A DNA stretch of 64,000 nucleotides from NCBI GenBank assembly GCA_964371785.1, contig CAYJOL010000005.1:62001-126000 (forward strand). Direction: 5' to 3'. The position numbers were made by a program, and so were the translations under genes. The notes beneath the pieces are model-generated. The model was not told the DNA's origin. It saw nothing but the letters and a program-made list of their open reading frames with translations, and did not search any database. Positions 17,012-25,988 of the stretch are shown one piece after another. Each line of letters starts with the position of its first letter. Within the stretch, counting starts at the first letter, position 1. Source of the stretch: CAVQCT01 sp964371785. GTDB taxonomy: Bacteria > Zixibacteria > MSB-5A5 > GN15 > FEB-12.

Positions 17012-17805
17012 ATGATTCTCCTTGCTAGATGAAACTCCCTGTCGAGATCTTCGCGATAATCCGGGCCGCCCGGCACCAGTGAATTGATTCTCACACCGTT
17101 GCCGCCTACGGAGGAATGTATGAGCCGGTCTTTGCCGATGGCAATACCCACGTGCCGTTTGAAGTACAACAGATCTCCGGTCTTTATACGCTCGCGTTCG
17201 ACTTTCTCACCGACAGACACCTGATCTTTAGTGTCTCTGGGCATGTAAATGTTGAATCTCGCCAGTATCGTCCGTACAAGGCCGGAACAGTCGAATCCAA
17301 CCGAAGTAACTCCGCCCCATAGATAAGGCACACCGAGGAATTTGCTTGCTTCTGCGACAAGATCCCTTCCGGTCACCACGCGACTCTTCTTACTATTAAT
17401 CGGCTTCAAATCGACCAGCTTGACTGAAAACAGCCATACCTTGCCCAATCTTACTCTGGCGAGACCATTCGAATCCGGGCGGACAGACAACTTTGTCCCA
17501 TAATACAGCAAATGTGGCTGTACGGTCCGACTTAACTTTGTGTCGAATACTCTGGCCGAGTATTTGGCCACCACAAAATTGTTCGCCTGGGGACCTGTTT
17601 CGAACGACACCTTATCGGCGGGCGCCAGAAAACTGGCCTTCACCCAGCCAGTGTAACCGTCAGTCTGTTCCACCCGGGCAAAGCCATTGGCCAGCTCAAG
17701 CACTTTGACCGGCTCGCCAAAAAAACACTGACTTGCCCGTTCCGAATTGAACCTTGGCTCAGCCCAGAGATCAACCAGATTTGACTGTATGAACGCGAAT
17801 TTCAC
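16990..17805 (-). CDS. NlpC/P60 cell-wall endopeptidase with SH3-like region
   Basis: Cysteine peptidase that splits gamma-D-Glu-diaminopimelate bonds in peptidoglycan fragments. With a GTG start at 17805 it has 271 residues: two bacterial SH3-like domains (about 1-130) starting with a family-typical KFAFIQSNLVDLWAEPRF, then the NlpC/P60 domain with catalytic Cys in YLWGGVTSVGFDCSGLV, His in HVGIAIG and the polar third residue region. A longer frame to an ATG at 17889 exists but would be translated through the terminator hairpin of the upstream gene, so GTG is preferred. No signal peptide is visible, which points to cytoplasmic recycling, as in YkfC-type enzymes. It overlaps the epimerase gene by 22 nt. 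Confidence 0.88.
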   Translation of the reverse strand: MKFAFIQSNLVDLWAEPRFNSERASQCFFGEPVKVLELANGFARVEQTDGYTGWVKASFLAPADKVSFETGPQANNFVVAKYSARVFDTKLSRTVQPHLLYYGTKLSVRPDSNGLARVRLGKVWLFSVKLVDLKPINSKKSRVVTGRDLVAEASKFLGVPYLWGGVTSVGFDCSGLVRTILARFNIYMPRDTKDQVSVGEKVERERIKTGDLLYFKRHVGIAIGKDRLIHSSVGGNGVRINSLVPGGPDYREDLDREFHLARRIICCTLPR

Positions 17806-17811
17806 GATAAT

Positions 17812-17840
17812 ATCATAGATGCTTTTGGTGGACCAATCAA
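17812..17840 (-). promoter_or_regulatory. Promoter of the peptidoglycan-recycling operon
   Basis: On the minus strand TTGATT (17835-17840), a 17-nt spacer, then TATGAT (17812-17817). Only six bases separate the -10 box from the GTG start, so transcription would begin at or next to the start codon and the mRNA would be leaderless. No ribosome binding site is seen. Confidence 0.55.
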
Positions 17841-17842
17841 TT

Positions 17843-17886
17843 AAAAAACCGCATGAAAAGACCGGACCAACGTTCGGTCGGTCCGG
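17843..17886 (-). terminator. Intrinsic terminator of the aminotransferase gene
   Basis: The minus strand reads CCGGACC (17886-17880), a loop, GGTCCGG (17868-17862), then CTTTTC and a further run of six T at 17848-17843. It ends the 17912-19084 gene and separates it from the cell-wall operon. Confidence 0.75.
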
Positions 17887-17911
17887 CATATGTCAAAACC
17901 TGACAGGATGA

Positions 17912-19084
17912 TCAGGCCTGTTTTACCCCGGCGAGGGTATGTTCAATTCGACGCAGAGCCTCTTTGATGTTCTCCACCGAGTTTGCATACGAGAAACGGA
18001 TATACCCTTCCCCGTATTTGCCGAACGATGTTCCGGCAAGGCAGGCCACGCCCGCTTCGCTGAGCATCATATCAGCGAATTCTTTCGATGACAGCCCGGT
18101 GCCGGTTATATTCGGAAAGACATAAAAGGCACCGAGAGGATTGTGACAGGTAATCCCCGGGATTTTGTTAAGACCTGCGACAATAACATCGCGGCGCCGC
18201 TTGAACTCTTTCACCATGTCATCGACCGTATCCTGTGGACCGGTCAGTGCTTCGATGAGCGCATATTGAATAAAAGTATTTGTGCCCGAAAAGTTGTTCA
18301 CGGCCATCGTGAACAGGTAGTCCGCCAGTTTTTTCGGGACGACCGCGTAACCGAGCCGCCAGCCGGTCATCGCATACGTCTTGGACATACCGTCGACAAT
18401 GATTGTGCGATCCATCGCTCCGGGAATACTGCCAATCGACTCGAACTTGGTATCGTACAGGATTCGTGAATATATCTCGTCGGTAAGTATCCAGAGATCG
18501 TGCTTCTCGGCCAATTCATAGATGGCATTCAAATCGTTCCGGGTGAGTACGCCGCCGGTCGGATTCTGCGGCGAGTTGATGACGATCATTCGGGTTCTCG
18601 GTGTAATGAGTTGCTTTAACTCATTCACATCGAATCTAAAATCCTTGGATTCCAGTAATTTCACAAACACCGGTTTCGCCCCGAGATAATTGACGACTGA
18701 TTCATAAGTCGGGTAACCTGGATTCGGTACAATTACCTCATCGCCCTCATTGATTGTCGCACATAGGGCGGAGTAAATAACGGGTTTGGCCCCCGGCATA
18801 ATAATGACATTTTCGGGACCGATCTTGAAACCGCGCTCGCGGTTGTAATAGTCGGCAACTGTTTTCCGTGCGAGGGGAAGTCCGCCGGACGGGCTGTAAT
18901 GAGTCTCACCGGCATTCAGCGCCTTGATTCCGGCGGCGGTAATATTGGCGGGTGTGGCGAAATCCGGCTCGCCGATTTGCAGATGTATAATCGACTTTCC
19001 TTCGGCCTCCAACTGTTTGGCTTTGGCAAGTACAGCAAATGCGCCCTCGGTGCCGAGTTTAGTGATTCGTTCTGAATAGTGCAT
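17912..19084 (-). CDS. PLP-dependent class I aminotransferase (aspartate aminotransferase-like)
   Basis: Cytoplasmic transaminase of fold type I, 390 residues. Family marks are LQIGEPDFATP near residue 37, PNPGYPTYESVV, INSPQNPTGGVL, the TDEIYSRI Asp, the PLP-binding lysine in GMSKTYAMTGWRLGY and the C-terminal RFSYANSVENI with the substrate-carboxylate Arg. The exact amino donor (aspartate, aromatic or alanine) cannot be read from sequence alone. AAGGATATACT precedes the ATG. The gene follows the transketolase gene by 14 nt and is closed by a terminator. Confidence 0.9.
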   Translation of the reverse strand: MHYSERITKLGTEGAFAVLAKAKQLEAEGKSIIHLQIGEPDFATPANITAAGIKALNAGETHYSPSGGLPLARKTVADYYNRERGFKIGPENVIIMPGAKPVIYSALCATINEGDEVIVPNPGYPTYESVVNYLGAKPVFVKLLESKDFRFDVNELKQLITPRTRMIVINSPQNPTGGVLTRNDLNAIYELAEKHDLWILTDEIYSRILYDTKFESIGSIPGAMDRTIIVDGMSKTYAMTGWRLGYAVVPKKLADYLFTMAVNNFSGTNTFIQYALIEALTGPQDTVDDMVKEFKRRRDVIVAGLNKIPGITCHNPLGAFYVFPNITGTGLSSKEFADMMLSEAGVACLAGTSFGKYGEGYIRFSYANSVENIKEALRRIEHTLAGVKQA

Positions 19085-19098
19085 AGTATATCCTTGCG

Positions 19099-21117
19099 TT
19101 ATATCTCAAGTACCTGTTTAGCTTTCATGACGATATGTTCAGCGGCGATCTTATATTTCTTAACCAATTGCCAGGGCTGACCGGACTCTCCGAATGTATC
19201 GGCGACTCCGACCATTCCAAATCTTATTTCTTTAGAAACACGACTATCGCACGCCACCACTGCCGCCACCCGATTGCCCAACCCGCCGACCTGATGTTCT
19301 TCGGCAGTTACGATCGCCCTGGTTTCATGTGCCGCACGGGCGATCGCCGATTCATCCAGTGGTTTCACCGTATGCATATTGATAACTCGCGTCTCAATTC
19401 TAAACTCAGATTTCAAAATGAAAGCGGCGCGCAATGCCTCGGCAAACTCCGGTCCGCAGGAGATAATTGCAAGATCTTCACCCTCATCCTGGTATTCCGT
19501 CGCCCGTGTAATATCAAAGGCATCCAGGAAAGCCTCAGATTCCTTACGATATCGATAGATATTGGCGGTCCCAAATTCAAATGGACTGTTCTCTCGCGAA
19601 ACCACGGGTGTTGCCTCGCGTGCAAACCTCAGGTACTTCGGACCCTGAATGTCGAACAACATCGCGCGAGTCATCTTTTCCGTCTCGATCGAATCGCAAG
19701 GCACACCCATATGCATATTGGGCAGGCCGGCGATCTGGAACATCGACTCCAGCTCCTGGTGGGTAGCTCCGTCAGGACCGACCGAAATCCCCCCGTGAGC
19801 GCCGACTATAAGCACGTTGTAATCACCGTAACACACACTGACCCGAAGCTGATCCAGATTGCGGGCCGATGCAAACACACCATAGGTACCGAACACAGGA
19901 ATCTTGCCTTCCTTGGCCAATCCGGCGGCTATGGTTGTGGCATTCTGTTCGGCCACGCCTACTGAAAGGAATCGAGTCTTCCGCTCGGGGTGTTGTTTGT
20001 AAAAGTCTGAAATGCAAATAGAGTCGGAGATATCTGCTCCGATACAGACAATTCGTTCGTCATCGCCATATTTCTCCAGAGCGCGGCCGAAACCTTTTCG
20101 GGTAGGATCCATTCTTACACGCATAGTCCTATCCGTATTCCACCAGTAGTCCTTGCTGAACGCGGGAATGAGATTTGATAATCCGGCTTCAATCTCAGCC
20201 TGATACTTTTGTCCGTAGAGAAGCAACTCGTCGACATCGAACTGTTCCTTGACTCCAAGTTCATCCAGAGCTGCATCAAGTTCTTCCCGGTTGGGCGGCT
20301 TGCCGTGCCATCCCACCACGTTCTCCATGAATGAGACGCCGCGACCTTTGTTGGTGTGACAGATAACGACCGTCGGTCTGTTCTTTTCGGAATGATTGCG
20401 GGCGGTATTCAACTTGTCAACGAGGTCGTCCATATTGTGACCGTCGGCTTCCATCACCCGCCACCCGAAGGAGCGGTATTTGTCCGCGAGCGGGTCAATA
20501 TTCATCACTTCCGAAATCGGGCCGTCGATCTGCAGACGATTCTTGTCGACAATGAGAATCAGGTTATCCAGCTTGTGATGTGCGGCAGACATGGCCGATT
20601 CCCAGATCGACCCTTCCTGCTGTTCGCCATCCGAAGAGATGACAAATACACGGAAATCCCGATTGTCAAGTTTCGCGGCCAGGGCAACTCCAACACCAAC
20701 CGAAAACCCCTGTCCAAGCGAGCCCGAAGAAATCTCTACTCCATCCAGGTCTTTCCGGTGAGGATGTCCCTGGAATGGCGCCCCGAGCATGCGAAGTTTC
20801 ATCAATTCACGCACAGGGAAATAGCCCGAAACGGCTAACGAGACATACAGTGCAGGCGCTTTGTGACCGGCCGACCAGATGATCCGGTCTCTTTCGGCCC
20901 AGTGCGGCTCCTGCGGGCAGTGTCGCGCAACCTTTAGATATAAAGCGGCGCAAATGTCCATGATCCCGAGTGTTCCGCCCGAATGACCCGATCCGGCAGA
21001 ACAAAGCGAGATTAGATCGAGGCCTCGCATAAAGCGAGCCTTCTCGGTCAACTGTTCGACAGTGTATTCTCCCGGTCGAGGAAATTCTTTTTGTTGGGTC
21101 ACAGACACACCGGTCAT
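19099..21117 (-). CDS. tkt: Transketolase
   Basis: Thiamine-diphosphate enzyme of the pentose phosphate pathway, interconverting sugar phosphates and supplying erythrose-4-phosphate for the shikimate operon at 40-46 kb. It is full length at 672 residues: N-terminal TPP domain with SAGSGHSGGTLG, EISSGSLGQGFSVGVG and the SSDGEQQEGSIWE / VDKNRLQ diphosphate motif, pyrimidine domain with SVGVAEQNATTIAAGLA, and C-terminal domain with VTAEEHQVGGLGNRVAAVV. Many bacteria split this protein in two; here it is a single chain. ACAGG sits just before the ATG. Confidence 0.94.
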   Translation of the reverse strand: MTGVSVTQQKEFPRPGEYTVEQLTEKARFMRGLDLISLCSAGSGHSGGTLGIMDICAALYLKVARHCPQEPHWAERDRIIWSAGHKAPALYVSLAVSGYFPVRELMKLRMLGAPFQGHPHRKDLDGVEISSGSLGQGFSVGVGVALAAKLDNRDFRVFVISSDGEQQEGSIWESAMSAAHHKLDNLILIVDKNRLQIDGPISEVMNIDPLADKYRSFGWRVMEADGHNMDDLVDKLNTARNHSEKNRPTVVICHTNKGRGVSFMENVVGWHGKPPNREELDAALDELGVKEQFDVDELLLYGQKYQAEIEAGLSNLIPAFSKDYWWNTDRTMRVRMDPTRKGFGRALEKYGDDERIVCIGADISDSICISDFYKQHPERKTRFLSVGVAEQNATTIAAGLAKEGKIPVFGTYGVFASARNLDQLRVSVCYGDYNVLIVGAHGGISVGPDGATHQELESMFQIAGLPNMHMGVPCDSIETEKMTRAMLFDIQGPKYLRFAREATPVVSRENSPFEFGTANIYRYRKESEAFLDAFDITRATEYQDEGEDLAIISCGPEFAEALRAAFILKSEFRIETRVINMHTVKPLDESAIARAAHETRAIVTAEEHQVGGLGNRVAAVVACDSRVSKEIRFGMVGVADTFGESGQPWQLVKKYKIAAEHIVMKAKQVLEI

Positions 21118-21185
21118 CCTGTCAATCGTCTAATAAGTTATCTATCATTTCAATAAGGTACATAACCGCTCGGGTAAATCAACCC

Positions 21186-21767
21186 TCAGGCGATCGATTT
21201 CAGTATTTTCTTCAACTTCGCTTCGAGCTGCTGACGTGTTCCCCGATTAAAGATGACAAAGTCAGCCTTCTTGCGGTATTGCGCATAAGACATCTGGCGA
21301 CTCTGGCGTGATAGCACATCTTTGCGTACCATTCCCCGCGCTTCAAGTCTCCCCAGTCTCGTTTTCTGGGAGGCGTGGATCAAAAGGACACGGTCAACCA
21401 TTCGGTCGAGGCACCAGTCTAATAGCAGGGCAGCGTCGATCACCACCAAATCGTGATGTCTGGCAAGCCGTCGCAGTTCAGATTTGAGCTGCCTGAGAAG
21501 CGGCGGATGAACAATCGTGTTCAACTGCTTGCGGGCACGCTCGTCTGCGAATGCGATTGAAGCAAGCTTGGCTCGGTTTAGTTTGCCGGACGGTGTGAGT
21601 ATGTCCTCGCCGAATTGTCGGACCAGACGATGCAGTATGCGCGAATCGGTCTCCACGACCTCACGGCCGATCTGATCAGCATCGATTATAGCAGCCCCCA
21701 ACGATTTGAATATTTCCGCCGCTGTGGATTTGCCTGCGCCAATCATGCCGGTGAGACCGAGTATCAT
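21186..21767 (-). CDS. coaE: Dephospho-CoA kinase
   Basis: Last step of coenzyme A synthesis: phosphorylates the ribose 3'-hydroxyl of dephospho-CoA. The protein has about 193 residues with the P-loop GLTGMIGAGKSTAAEIF, the IIDADQIGREVVE segment and the lid/CoA region PPLLRQLKSELRRL. The ATG at 21767 has GGGGG close upstream; a TTG at 21776 in the same frame is a less likely alternative. It is spaced 68 nt upstream of the transketolase gene. Confidence 0.95.
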   Translation of the reverse strand: MILGLTGMIGAGKSTAAEIFKSLGAAIIDADQIGREVVETDSRILHRLVRQFGEDILTPSGKLNRAKLASIAFADERARKQLNTIVHPPLLRQLKSELRRLARHHDLVVIDAALLLDWCLDRMVDRVLLIHASQKTRLGRLEARGMVRKDVLSRQSRQMSYAQYRKKADFVIFNRGTRQQLEAKLKKILKSIA

Positions 21768-21956
21768 AGCCCCCAAGAAACAACAAGTGACCGAATTTCA
21801 CAAGGCGAAGTTTACGGGTGAGAGCTCAGTCGTTCAACGAACGCCCATAACTACAAGCCGCATGCTACCATACACCAATAACTTACCGACGTCGTATCGA
21901 CTGATACTTTACATGATGACTGGCTCGTCCGAGCATTCTTCCTGGTGGAACTCTGG

Positions 21957-22622
21957 CTAAATGACATGCATTATGGACACGCTGAGCTCGGTTGGATTAT
22001 AGAACGAACTGCCAAAAGGCGGCTCGGACGGCAGCACATCGAGATAACCGTTCGGAACGGGCGCATAGTAGACCCGGTCGTTTACGTCATTCATCGTATG
22101 GCTGATATTGACATCCAGCGACACTTTTTTGCTCACACGTATTTCAGTACCGGCTCCGAAGTTGATTCCGGGCCGTGTTTCCCCCGCTCCCGATGATGTC
22201 TTCCAGTAACGGTGTAGCTGCAGACCGCCTTCCATATACGGTGAAACCAGACCTCTGGCAAACCTGGCGCGGAGGCCGGCCTCAAACGTAAAATGACGGA
22301 TCTGCGCCACGTTATCAGGGTTGCCTGAAAAATATCGATAATCCACATTGTATTTGGTGCTGTTGTTATAAGCCAGACTGAATTTGAGCCCGATCGTGCT
22401 GGACTGGTAGGTCAGGTACTGAAGGTGGAACGTCGGCGCGACATCGAGCTCATCCATGTCATCCAGCCTGAAAGACGTACCCACAGATAGTACCGAATAC
22501 GGTTTGAAATCGGATGGAGAAGCGATCTTTCCCCAATCGTTAACGTCATCCTCGGCGACAGAGGATGAAACAGCAACAGTGAATAACGCTGCGGCGAGAC
22601 AAAGGACGCGAACACTCTTCAT
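21957..22622 (-). CDS. Predicted outer-membrane beta-barrel protein
   Basis: A 221-residue exported protein of unknown function. A signal peptide covers about 1-23 (VLCLAAALFTVAVSSSVAE). The rest alternates hydrophobic and polar residues in strand-length blocks, for example FHLQYLTYQSS, GLKFSLAYNN, FTFEAGLRARF, INFGAGTEIRVS and VSLDVNISHTMND, as in an 8-10 stranded barrel of the OmpA/OmpX or opacity-protein kind. A strong AAAGGAGGG ribosome binding site and a near-consensus promoter stand directly upstream, so it is expressed independently of polA. Confidence 0.75.
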   Translation of the reverse strand: MKSVRVLCLAAALFTVAVSSSVAEDDVNDWGKIASPSDFKPYSVLSVGTSFRLDDMDELDVAPTFHLQYLTYQSSTIGLKFSLAYNNSTKYNVDYRYFSGNPDNVAQIRHFTFEAGLRARFARGLVSPYMEGGLQLHRYWKTSSGAGETRPGINFGAGTEIRVSKKVSLDVNISHTMNDVNDRVYYAPVPNGYLDVLPSEPPFGSSFYNPTELSVSIMHVI

Positions 22623-22644
22623 AGGACCCTCCTTTCCTACTTAT

Positions 22645-22673
22645 AATATAGCCGAAGAACTACTTAGCGTCAA
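22645..22673 (-). promoter_or_regulatory. Promoter of the outer-membrane barrel gene
   Basis: TTGACG (22668-22673), a 17-nt spacer and TATATT (22645-22650) on the minus strand, 5/6 matches in each box. The -35 box lies within the last codons of polA. Transcription should start near 22638, giving a short leader that holds the AGGAGG site. Confidence 0.7.
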
Positions 22674-25383
22674 GCCAGTTGTCGCCGGTACCGAGGTCAA
22701 CGAGCACCGGAACGTCGAGCTTGACCGCCTTCTCCATGCCGTCCCTCACAAGACTTTTCATTTTCTCAAGCTCTGATTTATGGACGTCGAAAATGAGCTC
22801 GTCGTGCACTTGAAGAACCATTTTTGACTTCATCCCCGCCAATTTTCTGTGGATATTCAGCATTGCGATCTTGATCATGTCGGCGGCGGTCCCTTGAATC
22901 GGCGTGTTGATGGCGGTCCGTTCGGCAAACTGACGAACGGCGAAGTTCTTGGCCTTTATCTCAGGGAGATACCTTCTTCGCTTGAATAACGTTGTCACAT
23001 ACCCGTTTTCGCGCGCGAACTCCTTAGTCGTTTCGATATAACTCTTAATGCCCGGATATCTTTCAAAATAGGTATCGATGAACTGCTTGGACTCTTCAAC
23101 CGTGAGACCGGATTGTTGGGACAGACCGAATGCCGACACACCGTAAATTATGGCAAAGTTGGCTGTCTTGGCGGCCCGGCGCATCTGAGGCGTAACAGCA
23201 TCAATAGCAACACCGAATACTTCGGCCGCGGTTCTTGAGTGAATATCTTCGTTGTTCTTGAACGACTGGATCAGTCCCTTGTCTTTGGAATAATGGGCGA
23301 GAATGCGAAGTTCAATCTGCGAATAATCCGCCACCAGCAGCTTGTGGTCATTGTCGGCAGGTATGAACGCTTTGCGGATTTCACGACCCTCGTCCGTTCG
23401 TACCGGTATGTTCTGAAGATTCGGGTCGGTCGACGACAATCGCCCCGTCGCCGCGATAGTCTGATTGAACGACGTGTGCACCCGACCGGTCTTTGCATTG
23501 ATCAATTTCGGAATAGCATCGATATACGTGCTGGTCAGTTTGGTCAGCTGGCGGTAGTTCAGAACCAGCTTGGGAAAATCATGGATCATCGCAAGCTCTT
23601 CAAGCACCTTGACGTCAGTGGCAAATCCCGTCTTTTTCGCGGTCTTGCCTTTTGTGGGCAGTCCCAGCTTTTCAAAGAGGATGTGCGACAGCTGTTGTGT
23701 GGAGTTGATGTTGAACTCGCCGCCGGCGACTTTATAGATCTCCGCTACCAATGAAGCGATCTTTTTCTCCATCTCTTTTGAAAGCTGTCCCAGAAATGCC
23801 GTATCAATCCGGATGCCGGTCTCTTCCATGTCGGCCAGCACCTTTATCAGCGGAAGCTCAACATTGTAATAGAGATGCTCCATATCCAGATCATGAACCA
23901 GCGGCGCCAGTTTTCCACGGAGCCGGTAGGTATAGTCGGCGTCCTCAGCCGAATAGAACGTGGCCATTTCGACAGGTACGGTAGCGAAGCTCTTTTGATT
24001 CTTCCCCGATCCGATGAGATCCGTGATTGGCTGCATTTTGTAGTCGAAGTATTTCAGGGCCAGGAAGTCGAGCGAATTCTCACGGGCGGATGGATCCAGC
24101 ACGTATGACGCGAGCATGGTATCAAAACTGATCGGCTCTATGTCCAAACCGTGCCGGTGAAACACTTCAAGATCGTATTTAATATTCTGCCCGAATTTCT
24201 GAACTTCTTTCGCTTCGGTAATCCGTCGAAGTTGCGTAATCGCCTCTTCAAAAGGCAGGTTCCTGCTCTTATCCTCACTATGACCAAGCGGGACGTAGTA
24301 TGCGGTTCCGGCTTTCATCGCCAGAGAGACTCCAACCAGCTCGGCTTCGAGCGTATTCAACGATGTCGTCTCCGTGTCAATGGCTATTTCTTTGGCTTTC
24401 AGACATTCCGAAACGAGCTCTTTGAGCTCTTTAATTGTTGAAACAAGACGATAATCGACGCTTGTGTTGACCGGTTTTTCAGCCGGCAGATCAGATTGCT
24501 CCGCATCGGGCATGACCTGTTTAAGGAGGCGGGAAAATTCGAGATCCAAAAACAATCGCTTGGCCGCCTCATAGTTCACTTCTTTCCTCTTCAGGTCATC
24601 GATCTTGAAGTCGAGCGGCACCGAGGTATGGATGGTCACCAGCTCGCGAGACATGATAGCGCTATTGACGTTCGCAGAGACTTTTTCTCTGACACCCTTG
24701 GCGGTAATGCGATCATGGTTCTTAAGAATGCTGTCGAGCGAGCCGAATTGCTCAAGCAGGGTATCGGCAGTCTTGGGACCAATGCCGGGAATTCCCGGGA
24801 CATTGTCGGAGCTGTCACCCATCAGGGCGAGTTTGTCGATCACCTTCTCAGGGTACACTCCGAATTTAACCTTTACCTCTTCCGGTCCCATTTTTTCAGC
24901 CTCGGTCGACCCACTCTTTGGATAGTAGATATGGAGATTATCCCGGACAAGCTGAAAGTAATCTTTGTCTCCCGTCACACACCAGACATCGAAACCTTCG
25001 GCCGCCGCTTTTGTGGCGATAGTTCCTATGACATCGTCGGCTTCGTACCCTTCGAGTTCGAAGACGGGGATATTGAGCGCTTCGACCGACTGCCTGATGC
25101 GTGGCAACTGATCTACCAGATCCTCAGGCATCTTCGCCCGGGTTGACTTGTATTCCTTGTACATGTCATGGCGAAAGGTCGGCTTGGGGGTGTCGAAGGC
25201 TATCGCGATATAGTCCGGCTTCTCGTCGTTGATAATCTTCAAAAGTGAGTTTACAAAACCGAACGTAGCCGACGTATTCTCCCCTTTTGAATTAATGAGC
25301 GGATTCCGGATGAAGGCAAAGTAAGCACGGTAGACAATCGCGGAGCCGTCTATCAAATAAAGACTCGGTATCTTACTGGTCAT
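22660..25383 (-). CDS. polA: DNA polymerase I
   Basis: Repair and Okazaki-fragment polymerase, 907 residues. The 5'-3' exonuclease domain occupies about 1-300 (YLIDGSAIVYRAYFAF, GDSSDNVPGIPGIGPKTA). The 3'-5' proofreading domain (about 315-500) keeps all three motifs: AIDTETTSL, GQNIKYDLEVF and YSAEDADYTYRL, so proofreading is probably active, unlike in many polA proteins. The polymerase domain has DYSQIELRILAHYS, RRAAKTANFAIIYGVSAFGL and the QVHDELIFDVH motif C. The ATG at 25383 overlaps the nadD stop codon (ATGA). Confidence 0.98.
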   Translation of the reverse strand: MTSKIPSLYLIDGSAIVYRAYFAFIRNPLINSKGENTSATFGFVNSLLKIINDEKPDYIAIAFDTPKPTFRHDMYKEYKSTRAKMPEDLVDQLPRIRQSVEALNIPVFELEGYEADDVIGTIATKAAAEGFDVWCVTGDKDYFQLVRDNLHIYYPKSGSTEAEKMGPEEVKVKFGVYPEKVIDKLALMGDSSDNVPGIPGIGPKTADTLLEQFGSLDSILKNHDRITAKGVREKVSANVNSAIMSRELVTIHTSVPLDFKIDDLKRKEVNYEAAKRLFLDLEFSRLLKQVMPDAEQSDLPAEKPVNTSVDYRLVSTIKELKELVSECLKAKEIAIDTETTSLNTLEAELVGVSLAMKAGTAYYVPLGHSEDKSRNLPFEEAITQLRRITEAKEVQKFGQNIKYDLEVFHRHGLDIEPISFDTMLASYVLDPSARENSLDFLALKYFDYKMQPITDLIGSGKNQKSFATVPVEMATFYSAEDADYTYRLRGKLAPLVHDLDMEHLYYNVELPLIKVLADMEETGIRIDTAFLGQLSKEMEKKIASLVAEIYKVAGGEFNINSTQQLSHILFEKLGLPTKGKTAKKTGFATDVKVLEELAMIHDFPKLVLNYRQLTKLTSTYIDAIPKLINAKTGRVHTSFNQTIAATGRLSSTDPNLQNIPVRTDEGREIRKAFIPADNDHKLLVADYSQIELRILAHYSKDKGLIQSFKNNEDIHSRTAAEVFGVAIDAVTPQMRRAAKTANFAIIYGVSAFGLSQQSGLTVEESKQFIDTYFERYPGIKSYIETTKEFARENGYVTTLFKRRRYLPEIKAKNFAVRQFAERTAINTPIQGTAADMIKIAMLNIHRKLAGMKSKMVLQVHDELIFDVHKSELEKMKSLVRDGMEKAVKLDVPVLVDLGTGDNWLDAK

Positions 25384-25988
25384 CGATACAACTTCCTGTT
25401 CATAATGTACTCAAGTACTCCGGCGTCGAGATGCCGTCGCATCTCTATGGTCAGTTCTCCGCCGCGAATCGCCCGGCGAATATCGGTCGATGAAATGTCA
25501 ACGGCGGTTGTCATAATATATTCGATTTGCGAGGCAAGTCCATCACTTCCGATCGGCCGGTCAAAGCCGGGACGTGTTCCCGCTACGACCGGCACCTCAC
25601 GGAGTATTTCTTCCGGATGACTCCATTCGGGAAGTTGACCGATGTTGTCGGCGCCGATCAGAAAACAGAACACCACATCGGGAAAGGCGTCCTTGATAGC
25701 TCGAATAGTGTCAATAGTGTAACCGGGGAGGTCGTGTTTCTGTTCGATATCACTTACTGCAAAGCCATTTTCGCCGGAGACCGCAATATGCAACATGGCG
25801 AGCCGGTCTTCATACGATGCTTCGGTACCGTTTGACTTGAACGGATGCCTGAAACTGGGGACCAGGATGACCCCATCGAGTTGCTTCAGGCTTTTGATGT
25901 CACGCGCGAGTGTAAGGTGGCCGGCATGGACTGGGTCGAAAGTCCCGCCGAGAATGCCCCATCGCTCGGACGGCTCAGGACTCGGCAT
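25380..25988 (-). CDS. nadD: Nicotinate-nucleotide adenylyltransferase
   Basis: Adenylates nicotinate mononucleotide in NAD synthesis. The 202 residues carry the nucleotidyltransferase motif ILGGTFDPVHAGHLTLA, VPSFRHPFKS, FLIGADNIGQLPEW and the C-terminal ISSTDIRRAI signature. GGAGA precedes the ATG at 25988. The start lies 14 nt within the end of bamD and the stop overlaps polA. Confidence 0.95.
   Translation of the reverse strand: MPSPEPSERWGILGGTFDPVHAGHLTLARDIKSLKQLDGVILVPSFRHPFKSNGTEASYEDRLAMLHIAVSGENGFAVSDIEQKHDLPGYTIDTIRAIKDAFPDVVFCFLIGADNIGQLPEWSHPEEILREVPVVAGTRPGFDRPIGSDGLASQIEYIMTTAVDISSTDIRRAIRGGELTIEMRRHLDAGVLEYIMNRKLYR

Noticed and set aside
19135..19965. Plus-strand open frame of 276 codons opposite the transketolase gene
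   Set aside because: Antisense shadow of a conserved enzyme; composition is dominated by codon-reversal residues such as Arg, His and Cys.
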